In this document: positions 20,838-28,463 of the stretch, piece after piece
How the letters are laid out: every line of letters starts with the position of its first letter
How positions within the stretch are numbered: position 1 is the stretch's first letter
Source of the DNA: CAVQJU01 sp963729215
GTDB taxonomy: Bacteria; Acidobacteriota; Vicinamibacteria; Vicinamibacterales; CAVVIG01
Direction of reading: 5' to 3'
DNA: 64,000 bases
NCBI GenBank assembly: GCA_963729215.1
Contig: CAVSND010000023.1
Location: forward strand, 248,001-312,000
Notes under the pieces: generated by a model
What the model saw: only the letters and a program-made list of their open reading frames with translations
Database searches by the model: none
What the model was told of the DNA's origin: nothing
Translations under genes and position numbers: made by a program

Positions 20838-22944
20838 CTAACGGGGTGTATCACCCGGGGCTTGCTCGGGCACGTAGGTGGTGCGGCCGAGGGCGTAACG
20901 CTCGAACCAGGCGAGCTCGGTGTTGGCCTTGAAAATCTGATGGCGGAGCTCGACCCATTGATGGCCTTCGCGCGGCGCGACGAACAGTTGTGTGGGCACG
21001 CCGTTGCTTTTAAGTGCTCGGTACATCTCGACCGACTGCGCCAGCGGCACGCGCACATCATTTTCGCCAACGAAGAACAGCGTCGGCGTTTTCACGTTGG
21101 CGGCGTCCTTGATGGGCGAATGGTTCCAGAACATCGCAATCGGCGCGTTCTTCTGCCACGGCGTGCCGCCGAACCAGGGCGTTCGGTTGGAACGCTGGTC
21201 GCTTTGCGCGTACATCGACGTCCAATCGGCCGCCCCGGCCGCCGCCGATGCCGCCTTGAAGCGCGTCGTCGTCGTCACCAGCTTGTTCGTGAGGTGACCC
21301 CCGGCGCTCCAGCCCATCGCGACCAGCCGATCCGGGTCGGCAATGCCCCGCTTGATCAGATAGTCCACGCCGGCGATGACGTCGAGGTGCATGTTCTTGA
21401 AGTAGCCGCCGACGACGTCGCGATAGAAGGCGTTTCCGTACCCGGTGCTGCCGCGGTAGTTGGGCCGGAGGACGGCGTAGCCTTTTCCGGCGAGAACGGG
21501 GAAGTAGTTCAGGAGCAGACCCGGGCCCGCGCCAAACTTGTCCGAGTCGGCGGGGCCGCCGTGCATCTGCACGACCAGCGGGTATCGCTGCCCGGCGACG
21601 TAATTGACGGGGTAGAAGAGCAGGCCTTCGATCGTGGTGCCGTCGGCGCTTTTCCACGACACCTTCTCCTGCCGCGGCAGCGCAAACGTTGCGAGTGAGC
21701 GCATCGAATGCCCCCGTCACCCGGATCGGCGTTGCGGCGGCGCTCGTGCGCGTCGCGGGTAATTCCAGCGTCCACACATCGCCGAAGCGCGTGGGCTCGT
21801 CGAACTGGAACACCATCTTGCCCGCCGGCAGGACGAGGCTCCACGTCGGCGGTATGTAGTGGTCGCCGTTCGTCAGCGGCTTCCACTGCTTCGAAGCGAC
21901 GTCGATCTGGATGATCTCGGAGTGCACGCCCATGTTGGCCACGGCCAGAATAGACGCGCCGTCCGGCGCCCATGCGGCCTGATCGATGGCATATGGGAAA
22001 TCCGCCACGAGAGGTTTCGGCGTCCCGCCGCTCACGGGCACGAGGAATGCGTTGGAGTTGTAGTACGGCTCGAGCTTCTCGTTCGTATGGGCCAGGAAGA
22101 GGATCCGTGTGTTATCGGGCGAGAGTTCCGGCTGGATCTCCTCGATGTCGTTGTGGGTGACCTCGCGTGCGTGCCCGCCGCGGGCGTCCATCATCCAGAG
22201 CTCGGCGCGGTGCTTGTCGTCCTCGAGCGGGGTGGGCCCGCGTTCGACGACGAGGAGGGAGCCGTCGCGTGAGAGACCGTACGACAGCACGGACAGCGGT
22301 CCGGATGTAATCGCCGTCTCCGTGCCGGTCGCCACCGAAACGGTCCACAGCTGGTGTGGCCGAACGTTCTCATCCAGCGCGTAGACGTCGTCCTTGCGGC
22401 GCTCGCGTTCGCGGTCGTCGGCGGTTGGCGCGTCGGCGGCGAGGAAATAGATCGATGCGCCGTCTGGTGACCAGGTGGGCGAGGAGACGTTCGTCGCGTG
22501 CCTCGACAGCGCCCGCGGTTCGCGGCTGACGCCGCCGAGCGGCAGCAGCATCAGTTGGCCACCTCGGCCGAACACTATCGAATTGCCGTCCGGCGACCAT
22601 CGTATCGATCCGAGCGTGTCGCCCGCGCCGGTGGTCAGCTGGACCGGCGGGCCGCCCTGCGTGTCCTGCCGCCAGAGGTGATAGATGGTGCGTCCCGCGC
22701 TCCAGTCGGGTTGGCTGAGCATGTACGCGACGAGCTTCCCGTCCGGCGATAGCTGCGGTTCCAGCACACGCGGAAGCTCGGCGATGTCGACGAGCGTCAT
22801 CGCCCTGGGAAGCTCGCCGGTCTGACGCGGCGTAGAAGTCTGCGCGGGCTGGGCGGACACCGAGGCCAGCGCGAGCGTCAAGACGCCCGCCGCCACAACG
22901 AGCTGGAACGCTGATCGGGATGACCTGATGTGACAGAATAACAT
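20838..22944 (-). CDS. S9 family (prolyl oligopeptidase/DPP-like) serine peptidase, secreted, frameshifted (+1 near 21685)
   Basis: A signal peptide (residues 10-31) is followed by a WD40-like beta-propeller region (repeated SPDG motifs: LSPDGKLVAYM, WSPDGNSIVFG, WSPDGASIYFL). The catalytic domain lies in a second frame: MHGGP oxyanion motif, GWSAGG with the nucleophile Ser, Asp in GENDVRVP and His in EGHQW. Removing one base near 21685 joins DALTR to TFALPRQEKVSW, giving about 701 residues, normal for the family. It probably trims peptides in the periplasm. Its ATG is only 3 bp from the divergent zinc-ribbon gene's ATG, leaving no room for a separate promoter between them. Confidence 0.88.
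22934..22939 (+). promoter_or_regulatory. Possible leaderless -10 box CAGAAT
   Basis: CAGAAT ends 8 nt before the ATG at 22948, matching the spacing of stronger TANNNT boxes in this window. It lies inside the 5' end of the divergent S9 peptidase gene. It is weak because the first T is replaced by C. Confidence 0.3.
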
Positions 22945-22947
22945 CCA

Positions 22948-23400
22948 ATGAGCGACCGGAAGTACCGGCAGCGCGGCTATCAGGACGATCCGCGAGATCG
23001 TGAGAAGGCGCGCGAAAAGACGGCGCCCAAACCGATCGAACCGCGCGCGCCTGGGCGGCAGCTACAGGACGCGGCCGGTCCGAAAACCCCCAATCTCATG
23101 GCGTCGCACGAGGTGTTCCGCTGCTCGCGCTGCGGCAACCGCCTCGCGGTTCCGGTCGAGGCCGATGCGCGCTGCTCGCGTTGCGGCGTCGATCTCCACA
23201 GCTGCATCCAGTGCGCTTCATTTGATACCAGCGCCCGCTTCGAGTGCGTGCAGCCGCTTTCGGCCCGCGTCTCCCCGAAGGACGCGCGGAACGCCTGCAC
23301 GCTGTTCGGCGCGAGAACGACGATCGAGCGCCAGACCGGGACGCCTGGCCCGCAGGGAGGGCCGAGCGCACGTCAGGCGTTTGACGACTTGTTCAAATAG
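22948..23400 (+). CDS. Zinc-ribbon protein of unknown function
   Basis: This 150-residue protein has a charged, Arg/Pro-rich N-terminal 50 residues, then FRCSRCGNRLAV and ARCSRCGVDLHSC with a further CIQC, and downstream Cys residues in ECVQP and ACTLFG. The cysteine pairs should bind one or two zinc ions. There are no membrane segments or signal. I do not recognise the family. It is divergent from the S9 peptidase and followed by a tandem heptamer block. Confidence 0.75.
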   Translation: MSDRKYRQRGYQDDPRDREKAREKTAPKPIEPRAPGRQLQDAAGPKTPNLMASHEVFRCSRCGNRLAVPVEADARCSRCGVDLHSCIQCASFDTSARFECVQPLSARVSPKDARNACTLFGARTTIERQTGTPGPQGGPSARQAFDDLFK

Positions 23401-23401
23401 A

Positions 23402-23458
23402 GGGTAGAGGGTGGGGATTAGAGGTTAGAGGTTAGAGGTTGGGGGTTAGAGGTCAGGA
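23402..23458. repeat. Tandem block of degenerate GAGGTTA heptamers
   Basis: About eight head-to-tail 7-bp units vary around GAGGTTA, GGGGTTA and GAGGTCA. They directly follow a stop codon and run to the ribosome-binding region of the next gene, whose GGAGG comes from the last unit. No inverted partner is seen. Confidence 0.7.
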
Positions 23459-23468
23459 GGGGGCGGGA

Positions 23469-24167
23469 ATGGCGTTGATTGGCGCGGCAGACCAGGAGCG
23501 GCTTCGCGAGCGATTCGGCGCGATGACTCGGCCCGTGCGTCTCCTGTTTTTTACACAGGCCCTCGGGTGCGAGACGTGCCTGCAGACCCGCCAGATTCTC
23601 GACGAGCTGCCGCTGCTGTCGGACCGGATCACCATCGACGAAATCAATTTCGTCCTCGAGGCGGACAAGGCGAAACAGTACGGGATCGATCGGGTGCCGG
23701 CGATCGCGGTCGTCGGACAGGATGAGGCGGGCGCAGAACGCGACTCGAAAATCCGCTTCCTGGGCGCGCCCGCCGGTTACGAGTTCGCATCCCTCGTCCA
23801 GGCCGTGCTGCTCGTCGGCGGCGCGGCGGCGACGTTGTCCGCCGAGAGCCTCGCGCTCGTCGCCGCAGTGGGATCGCCGGTCACGGTGCGTGTGTTCACG
23901 ACGCCCACCTGCCCGCATTGTCCGCGCGCTGTCAGCGTGGCGCATGAAATGGCCTTCGCCAACCCCAACATCACGGCCTACGCCGTCGAGGCCACGGAGT
24001 TTCCGGATCTGGCCCGCCGCTATCAGGTCACCGGGGTCCCGAAAACCGTCGTGAACGCATCCGGAGACTCCGGCGACCCCGCTGACGTCGTCGAGATCCT
24101 CGGCGCGCTGCCGCCGGACGATTTTGTGTCGCAGGCGCTCGCGTCCTTCAGTGACAAGCCCCTCTAG
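23469..24167 (+). CDS. Glutaredoxin-like protein disulfide oxidoreductase (two thioredoxin-fold units)
   Basis: This protein of about 232 residues has two thioredoxin-like domains. The first holds CETC in the active-site position (LGCETCLQT), the second CPHC (TPTCPHCPRA) followed by the cis-Pro loop GVPKTV. This is the layout of PDO proteins and the AhpF N-terminal domain, which shuttle electrons between thiol reductases and targets. No signal peptide, so cytoplasmic. The start is ATG 23469 with GGAGG nearby; the frame is open upstream through the tandem repeat but that is not coding. Confidence 0.82.
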   Translation: MALIGAADQERLRERFGAMTRPVRLLFFTQALGCETCLQTRQILDELPLLSDRITIDEINFVLEADKAKQYGIDRVPAIAVVGQDEAGAERDSKIRFLGAPAGYEFASLVQAVLLVGGAAATLSAESLALVAAVGSPVTVRVFTTPTCPHCPRAVSVAHEMAFANPNITAYAVEATEFPDLARRYQVTGVPKTVVNASGDSGDPADVVEILGALPPDDFVSQALASFSDKPL

Positions 24168-26052
24168 CAGCCGTCCGAGACGTCGAGTCCGTCAGGGATA
24201 TGCGGGCCTGGCGCTCGTCCTGGCGCTCGCTTCGCTGCCGCTCGGCTCCCGCGCGGCGGCGCCCATCGTCTACCGTTTCACGGTCCCGGAGCCCCAGCAT
24301 CACTGGCTGCAGGCCGAGGCGACCTTCACCGATCTCGACGGCAAGCCCCTCGAGTTGCGCATGAGCCGTTCGTCGCCGGGCCGTTACGCGGTCCACGACT
24401 TCGCGAAGAACGTGTACGACGTCCACGCAGCGGGTCCGGATGGCCGTGAACTGGCGATGACCCGATCGGATCCGTCGGGATGGACCGTCCCCTCCCATGG
24501 CGCCACCGTCACGATCAGGTACAAGGTCTACGGTGACGACCTCGACGGCACGTATCTGGCGATCGATCCCACGCACGTTCACATGAACATGCCCGCCGCA
24601 ATCATGTGGGCGCGCGGATTAGATGATGTGCCGGCGACGCTGACGTTCGAGCGTCCGGCCGGCGTGCCGGGCCGGGCCTGGACCGTCGCGACGCAGCTCC
24701 ATCCGGGCGCGACGCCGTTCTCGTTCACCGCGCCGAACCTGCAGTACCTGATGGACAGCCCGGCCGAATTCGGTCCGCTTGCGTTACGACAGTTCTCCGT
24801 CGCGCAGCGGATGTTTCGTGTCGCCGTCCACCACACGGGCAGCGACAGCGATCTCGATCGTCTCGTGCGGGACATCGAACGCGTCGTGCGCGAAGAAGGG
24901 GCGATCTTCGGCGAGTATCCCGAGTACGAGCCCGGCTACTACACCTTTCTCGCCGACTACCTGCCGTACGCGGATCGCGACGGCATGGAACACCGGAACA
25001 GCACGGTGATGACGTCCTCCGGCAGCATCCAGAGCGATCGTTCTGGCCTGCTGGGCACGGTGGCGCACGAGTTTTTCCACAACTGGAATGTCGAGCGGAT
25101 CCGTCCGCGGGACATCGAGCCATTCGATCTCGATCGCGCCAACATGTCCAGCGATCTCTGGCTCGCGGAAGGCTTCACGGAGTACTACGGCCCGCTGGCG
25201 CTGCAGCGCGCGGGCCTCTCGAGCCTGGCCGAAACCGCGCACACGTTCGGCGACCTGGTGGACATCGTCGTGAACGGATCGGGGCGATCGGTTCGCTCGG
25301 CCGAAGACATGAGCCGGATGGCGCCTTTCGTGGATGGCGGCCGGTCGATGGATCGCACCAACTGGCCGGCCACGGTCATCTCGTACTACCCGTACGGCGG
25401 CGCCATTGCCCTGGCGCTCGATCTGACGCTGCGCGATCGAACGGACGGCCGCACGACGCTGGACGATTACATGCGGGCGATGTGGCGCGTTCACGGCAAA
25501 CCGGGTGGATCGCGCGAGGGTTACGTCGATCGTCCGTACACAACGGATGATGCCCAGGCGCGCCTGGCCGAGGTCAGCGGCGACGCCGTATTCGCGCGCG
25601 ACTTCTTCGACCGGTACATTCGCGGGCGGGAAGCGGCCGACTACAGCCGCCTGTTGCAGCGCGCCGGGTTGGTCGTCAGGAAACGCGAGCCCGGGCGCGC
25701 CTGGCTGGGCGACGTTCAATTCGATTCGCGAGGCGAGGGCGCGCGCGTCGGGGCAGTCGTCCCGGCGAACTCGCCCGCGTATGCCGCGGGCATCGATCAG
25801 GATGATACGTTGACGCGTATCGCCGGCGAGCACATCGCGTCGCCGGAGGCCGTGGACACCGCGATCGGCCGCCATCGTCCCGGCGAGCGCGTGACCATTG
25901 AGTACATCGATCGGACCGGCGCATCGAAAACCGCGAACGTGGTGCTCGGAGAAAACCCGCACGTGAACGTGATCGCCGTCGAAAGCGCGGGCGGATCACT
26001 GACGCAGGCTCAGCGTGCGTTCCGCGATGCCTGGCTGACATCGCGACAATGA
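24151..26052 (+). CDS. M61-family (glycyl aminopeptidase-like) secreted metallopeptidase with PDZ domain
   Basis: This protein of about 633 residues has a signal peptide with an Arg-rich n-region, an N-terminal beta domain, then the gluzincin zinc site HEFFHNWNVERIRP (HExxH) and the third ligand Glu in LAEGFTEYY. A C-terminal PDZ domain spans roughly residues 490-600 (VPANSPAYAAGIDQDD). The start is GTG 24151, overlapping the end of the upstream gene by 17 bp; an earlier TTG (24124) is less likely. The TGA stop lies on the edge of a REPIN. Substrate unknown; the family removes N-terminal glycine or alanine. Confidence 0.88.
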   Translation: MTSPSSSRPRRRVRQGYAGLALVLALASLPLGSRAAAPIVYRFTVPEPQHHWLQAEATFTDLDGKPLELRMSRSSPGRYAVHDFAKNVYDVHAAGPDGRELAMTRSDPSGWTVPSHGATVTIRYKVYGDDLDGTYLAIDPTHVHMNMPAAIMWARGLDDVPATLTFERPAGVPGRAWTVATQLHPGATPFSFTAPNLQYLMDSPAEFGPLALRQFSVAQRMFRVAVHHTGSDSDLDRLVRDIERVVREEGAIFGEYPEYEPGYYTFLADYLPYADRDGMEHRNSTVMTSSGSIQSDRSGLLGTVAHEFFHNWNVERIRPRDIEPFDLDRANMSSDLWLAEGFTEYYGPLALQRAGLSSLAETAHTFGDLVDIVVNGSGRSVRSAEDMSRMAPFVDGGRSMDRTNWPATVISYYPYGGAIALALDLTLRDRTDGRTTLDDYMRAMWRVHGKPGGSREGYVDRPYTTDDAQARLAEVSGDAVFARDFFDRYIRGREAADYSRLLQRAGLVVRKREPGRAWLGDVQFDSRGEGARVGAVVPANSPAYAAGIDQDDTLTRIAGEHIASPEAVDTAIGRHRPGERVTIEYIDRTGASKTANVVLGENPHVNVIAVESAGGSLTQAQRAFRDAWLTSRQ

Positions 26053-26144
26053 CGTCCGGCTGAAGCCGGACGCTACGACTTGCCACGCTGGCATCCGTTC
26101 GGCCGACAGGACGTATCAGTAGCGTCCGGCTTCAGCCGGACGTC
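26051..26144. repeat. REPIN-like element with perfect 26-bp inverted arms, copy 2
   Basis: The arms are 26051-26076 and 26119-26144, exact reverse complements, each with the GTCCGGCTGAAGCCGGAC hairpin. The element sits between convergent genes. The left arm overlaps the M61 stop codon and the right arm contains the stop codon of the GlcD-like gene (TGA within CGGCTGAAG). It may serve as a shared terminator. Confidence 0.9.
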
Positions 26145-27766
26145 GAAGTCCGAGTGAACAGCACGCCCGGCGAGAGCCTCCACTCCGGATCGATGGCTCG
26201 TTTCACCGCCCGCATACCCTCGATCCCGTCCATCCCGTAAAGCTGCTCGAGCAGCCGCTGCTTCACGCGGTTGCGGCCGACGCCGTGTTCGGCGAGGGGC
26301 GCGCCACCCAGGCGGATCGCTTCGCGCCCCAGCTCGACGATGGCCGCCTTGCCCGATTCGACATCTGCCAGCGAACGAGGGATCACATTGGGATGGAGGT
26401 TGCCGTCCGAGACGTGACCCCAGATGGCGAAGTCGAGGCCACGTGCGCCGAACGCGGTCTCGTACGCCGTCAGCAGTTCTTCGAGGCGATCGAATGGCAC
26501 CACCATATCGGCCGCCGTCTTCTCGATACGGTTGTCGATTGACTGCCTGGCCCTGCCGACGCGCTGGTTGACCGCTGCAGGTACCGCCTCACGCACGGCG
26601 AGCAATTGATTCGCCCGCGTTTCGTCTCCGGGCACCGCCACGTCCACGTCGTCCAGGACGCCGGCGGCGTCGAGGAGCCGGCAAAAGCGCCGGAGCGGAC
26701 CGTCGGGAGCGTCGGGGTCGCGGGCCGTTCCGATGTCCTCGTACGCGCGAGCGCTCGTGGTTCCGGCGGGGAGCTCCAGCGTGACGAGGAGCGCCATCTC
26801 CGTGGCCGGCGGAATCGTGACCCCGTGCTGGCGATCGATGCCGTCCTCGCGGAGAAGCTCCAGGCAGCGGGCGTCCATGTGCTCGATCGCCGACACGTCG
26901 ATGCCGTTCGGGTCGTGCGTGCGCCAGGTGTCGCGAGCCAGCCCGCGCAGCTGCCGCACAAACGCCAGCGCCCCTGCACGACTTGCGAACGGGACGAAGG
27001 CGAGGCACATCGCCGGCCTGACGGGCAATACGCGGAGCGTCGCTTCGGTGACAACCCCGAGTGTGCCTTCGGAGCCGATGAACAGGTCGATGAGATCCAT
27101 TTCCGGCGCGGCAAAGTAGCCGGCCGACAGCTTGGCCGTCTGGGGCATGCGGTAGCCGGGAACCGGTACGCGGGCGGAGGAGTTCGCCGACGTGATCTCG
27201 AAGTAGCCGTCGGCGTGAGCGTGGACGGACCCGCGTTCGATGTCGAGGACGCTGCCGTTCGGCAGCACGACTGTGAGCGCCGTGACCCAGTCGCGCGTCG
27301 TGCCGTACTTGAACGTGGCTGCGCCGGCGGCGTTTGTCGCGATGGTGCCGCCAACGGTGGCGCCCAGGAACGTCGGCACGGGCGGATAGTAGCGGCCCGC
27401 GTGGCGCAGGGCCTGGTCGAGGTCGGTCAGGGCGACGCCGGACTCGACGCGCACCGTGTCGGCGCCGATGTCGAGGATCCGGTTGAGGCGGTTGGTCGCG
27501 AGCACAACTTCACCCATCGGCGTCGCGCCGCCCGTCAGCGACGATTGTGCGCCGATCGGAAGCACCGGCGCGGCGCCGGCCAGCGCCTGGGCGATGTCGG
27601 CCTCGCAGGTCGCGGCGATCAGACCGTTGGCATGACCGCCGGGAAAATGAGCGGCGTCCTCGAGAACCGCGGCCACCACGTCGGGATCGCGCTGGATGGC
27701 GTCGGGCAGGTGTGCGGCCTTTGGAGTGCCTCGCGGCGCTCTCGCGCGTATCGACCAGCCTGCCAT
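26132..27766 (-). CDS. FAD-binding oxidase/dehydrogenase, GlcD/LDH type
   Basis: This 544-residue flavoprotein has a PCMH FAD-binding domain (PIGAQSSLTGG, GATVGGTIATNAAG, SEGTLGVVTEATLR) and a C-terminal FAD-oxidase domain ending with AEHGVGRNRVKQ. It would oxidise a 2-hydroxy acid such as lactate or glycolate and pass electrons to quinone or a partner protein. No GlcE/GlcF partners or Fe-S domain are present. The last residues, FTRTSTSG, are encoded by the REPIN. It is divergent from the matrixin-like gene, with 18 bp between the start codons. Confidence 0.88.
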   Translation of the reverse strand: MAGWSIRARAPRGTPKAAHLPDAIQRDPDVVAAVLEDAAHFPGGHANGLIAATCEADIAQALAGAAPVLPIGAQSSLTGGATPMGEVVLATNRLNRILDIGADTVRVESGVALTDLDQALRHAGRYYPPVPTFLGATVGGTIATNAAGAATFKYGTTRDWVTALTVVLPNGSVLDIERGSVHAHADGYFEITSANSSARVPVPGYRMPQTAKLSAGYFAAPEMDLIDLFIGSEGTLGVVTEATLRVLPVRPAMCLAFVPFASRAGALAFVRQLRGLARDTWRTHDPNGIDVSAIEHMDARCLELLREDGIDRQHGVTIPPATEMALLVTLELPAGTTSARAYEDIGTARDPDAPDGPLRRFCRLLDAAGVLDDVDVAVPGDETRANQLLAVREAVPAAVNQRVGRARQSIDNRIEKTAADMVVPFDRLEELLTAYETAFGARGLDFAIWGHVSDGNLHPNVIPRSLADVESGKAAIVELGREAIRLGGAPLAEHGVGRNRVKQRLLEQLYGMDGIEGMRAVKRAIDPEWRLSPGVLFTRTSTSG

Positions 27767-27771
27767 GACGC

Positions 27772-27778
27772 TATATTA
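27772..27778. promoter_or_regulatory. Symmetric, shared -10 core TATATTA of two divergent leaderless promoters
   Basis: On the plus strand TATATT (27772-27777) lies 7 nt before ATG 27785. On the minus strand TAATAT (27778-27773) lies 6 nt before ATG 27766. Both spacings place the transcription start on or next to the start codon. Only 18 bp separate the two ATGs, so a single AT-rich core must serve both genes. Confidence 0.55.
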
Positions 27779-27784
27779 GTAAGG

Positions 27785-28366
27785 ATGAGGGCGGCTGTTG
27801 TACTGGTCGCGTCGCTGCTCGCGGCGCAGGCGCCGGCACCCGCGCGGCATTGGGCGAAGGGTGCCGCCATTCGCGTGTGGGTCGATCCGGCCAACGCGCC
27901 CCCGAGCGGCGCCATGCTGGTCGAGCGCGCGATGCGCACCTGGACGCGCGCGGCAGACGGGCGCTTCACGCTCGAGAAGATGGCCACCACGAATGACGCC
28001 GCGGTCCGCGTCCACTTCATGGCCGCCGACTACCGCTACGGTGTCACATCCCCCCGCGTCGATCGGCAGACGGGGCTGATTGTCCGGGCCGAAGTCGCTG
28101 TCGCGGCCGATGCGGGCCGGACGCCGCTCGAGCGGAGCATCATCGTCTACCTGACGGCGCTCCATGAAATCGGCCACGCGCTCGGCCTCGATCACACGAC
28201 GGATATCACGTCGATCATGTATCTGTTTCGAGAGCCCGGCGACGGCGAGCGCTTTTTCGGCGCGTACGCAACGCACCTTGGGGGCATTGACGACATCGGC
28301 TCCGACCGTGCGACCGGGTTGTCGGCGGATGACGTGAAAACGCTGAAAGCACTCTACGATCAGTAA
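27785..28366 (+). CDS. Small secreted matrixin-like zinc metalloprotease
   Basis: This 193-residue protein has an N-terminal signal segment (AAVVLVASLLAAQ) and the full metzincin zinc site HEIGHALGLDH (HExxHxxGxxH), followed by the Met-turn in SIMYLF. It resembles the catalytic core of M10 matrixins without a propeptide or hemopexin domain. The start is ATG 27785, set by the -10 box 7 nt upstream; a much longer upstream frame is antisense to the GlcD-like gene. Probably degrades proteins outside the inner membrane. Confidence 0.85.
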   Translation: MRAAVVLVASLLAAQAPAPARHWAKGAAIRVWVDPANAPPSGAMLVERAMRTWTRAADGRFTLEKMATTNDAAVRVHFMAADYRYGVTSPRVDRQTGLIVRAEVAVAADAGRTPLERSIIVYLTALHEIGHALGLDHTTDITSIMYLFREPGDGERFFGAYATHLGGIDDIGSDRATGLSADDVKTLKALYDQ

Positions 28367-28370
28367 TTCA

Positions 28371-28455
28371 TAACGCAGAGATCGCGGAGATCGCCGAGCC
28401 TTGGTTGTCTCTGCGATCTCTGCGATCTCCGCGTTTCTACCGTCTCGGCGTTCTC
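28371..28455. repeat. Inverted repeat (AACGCAGAGATCGCGGAGATCGC type), copy 2
   Basis: The left arm starts with AACGCAGAGATCGCGGAGATCGC. The right arm carries the inverted CTCTGCGATCTCTGCGATCTCCGCG, then CGTCTCGGCGTTCTC, the same outer block as copy 1 (15099-15237). It is shorter because the centre and the outer left block are missing. It lies between the convergent stops of the matrixin-like and PQQ dehydrogenase genes. Confidence 0.85.
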
Positions 28456-28463
28456 AATGCGGA

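Noticed and set aside
26606..28366. 586-codon plus-strand frame that includes the matrixin-like protease
   Set aside because: The first 393 codons are antisense to the GlcD-like gene; the protease has its own signal peptide and promoter at 27785.
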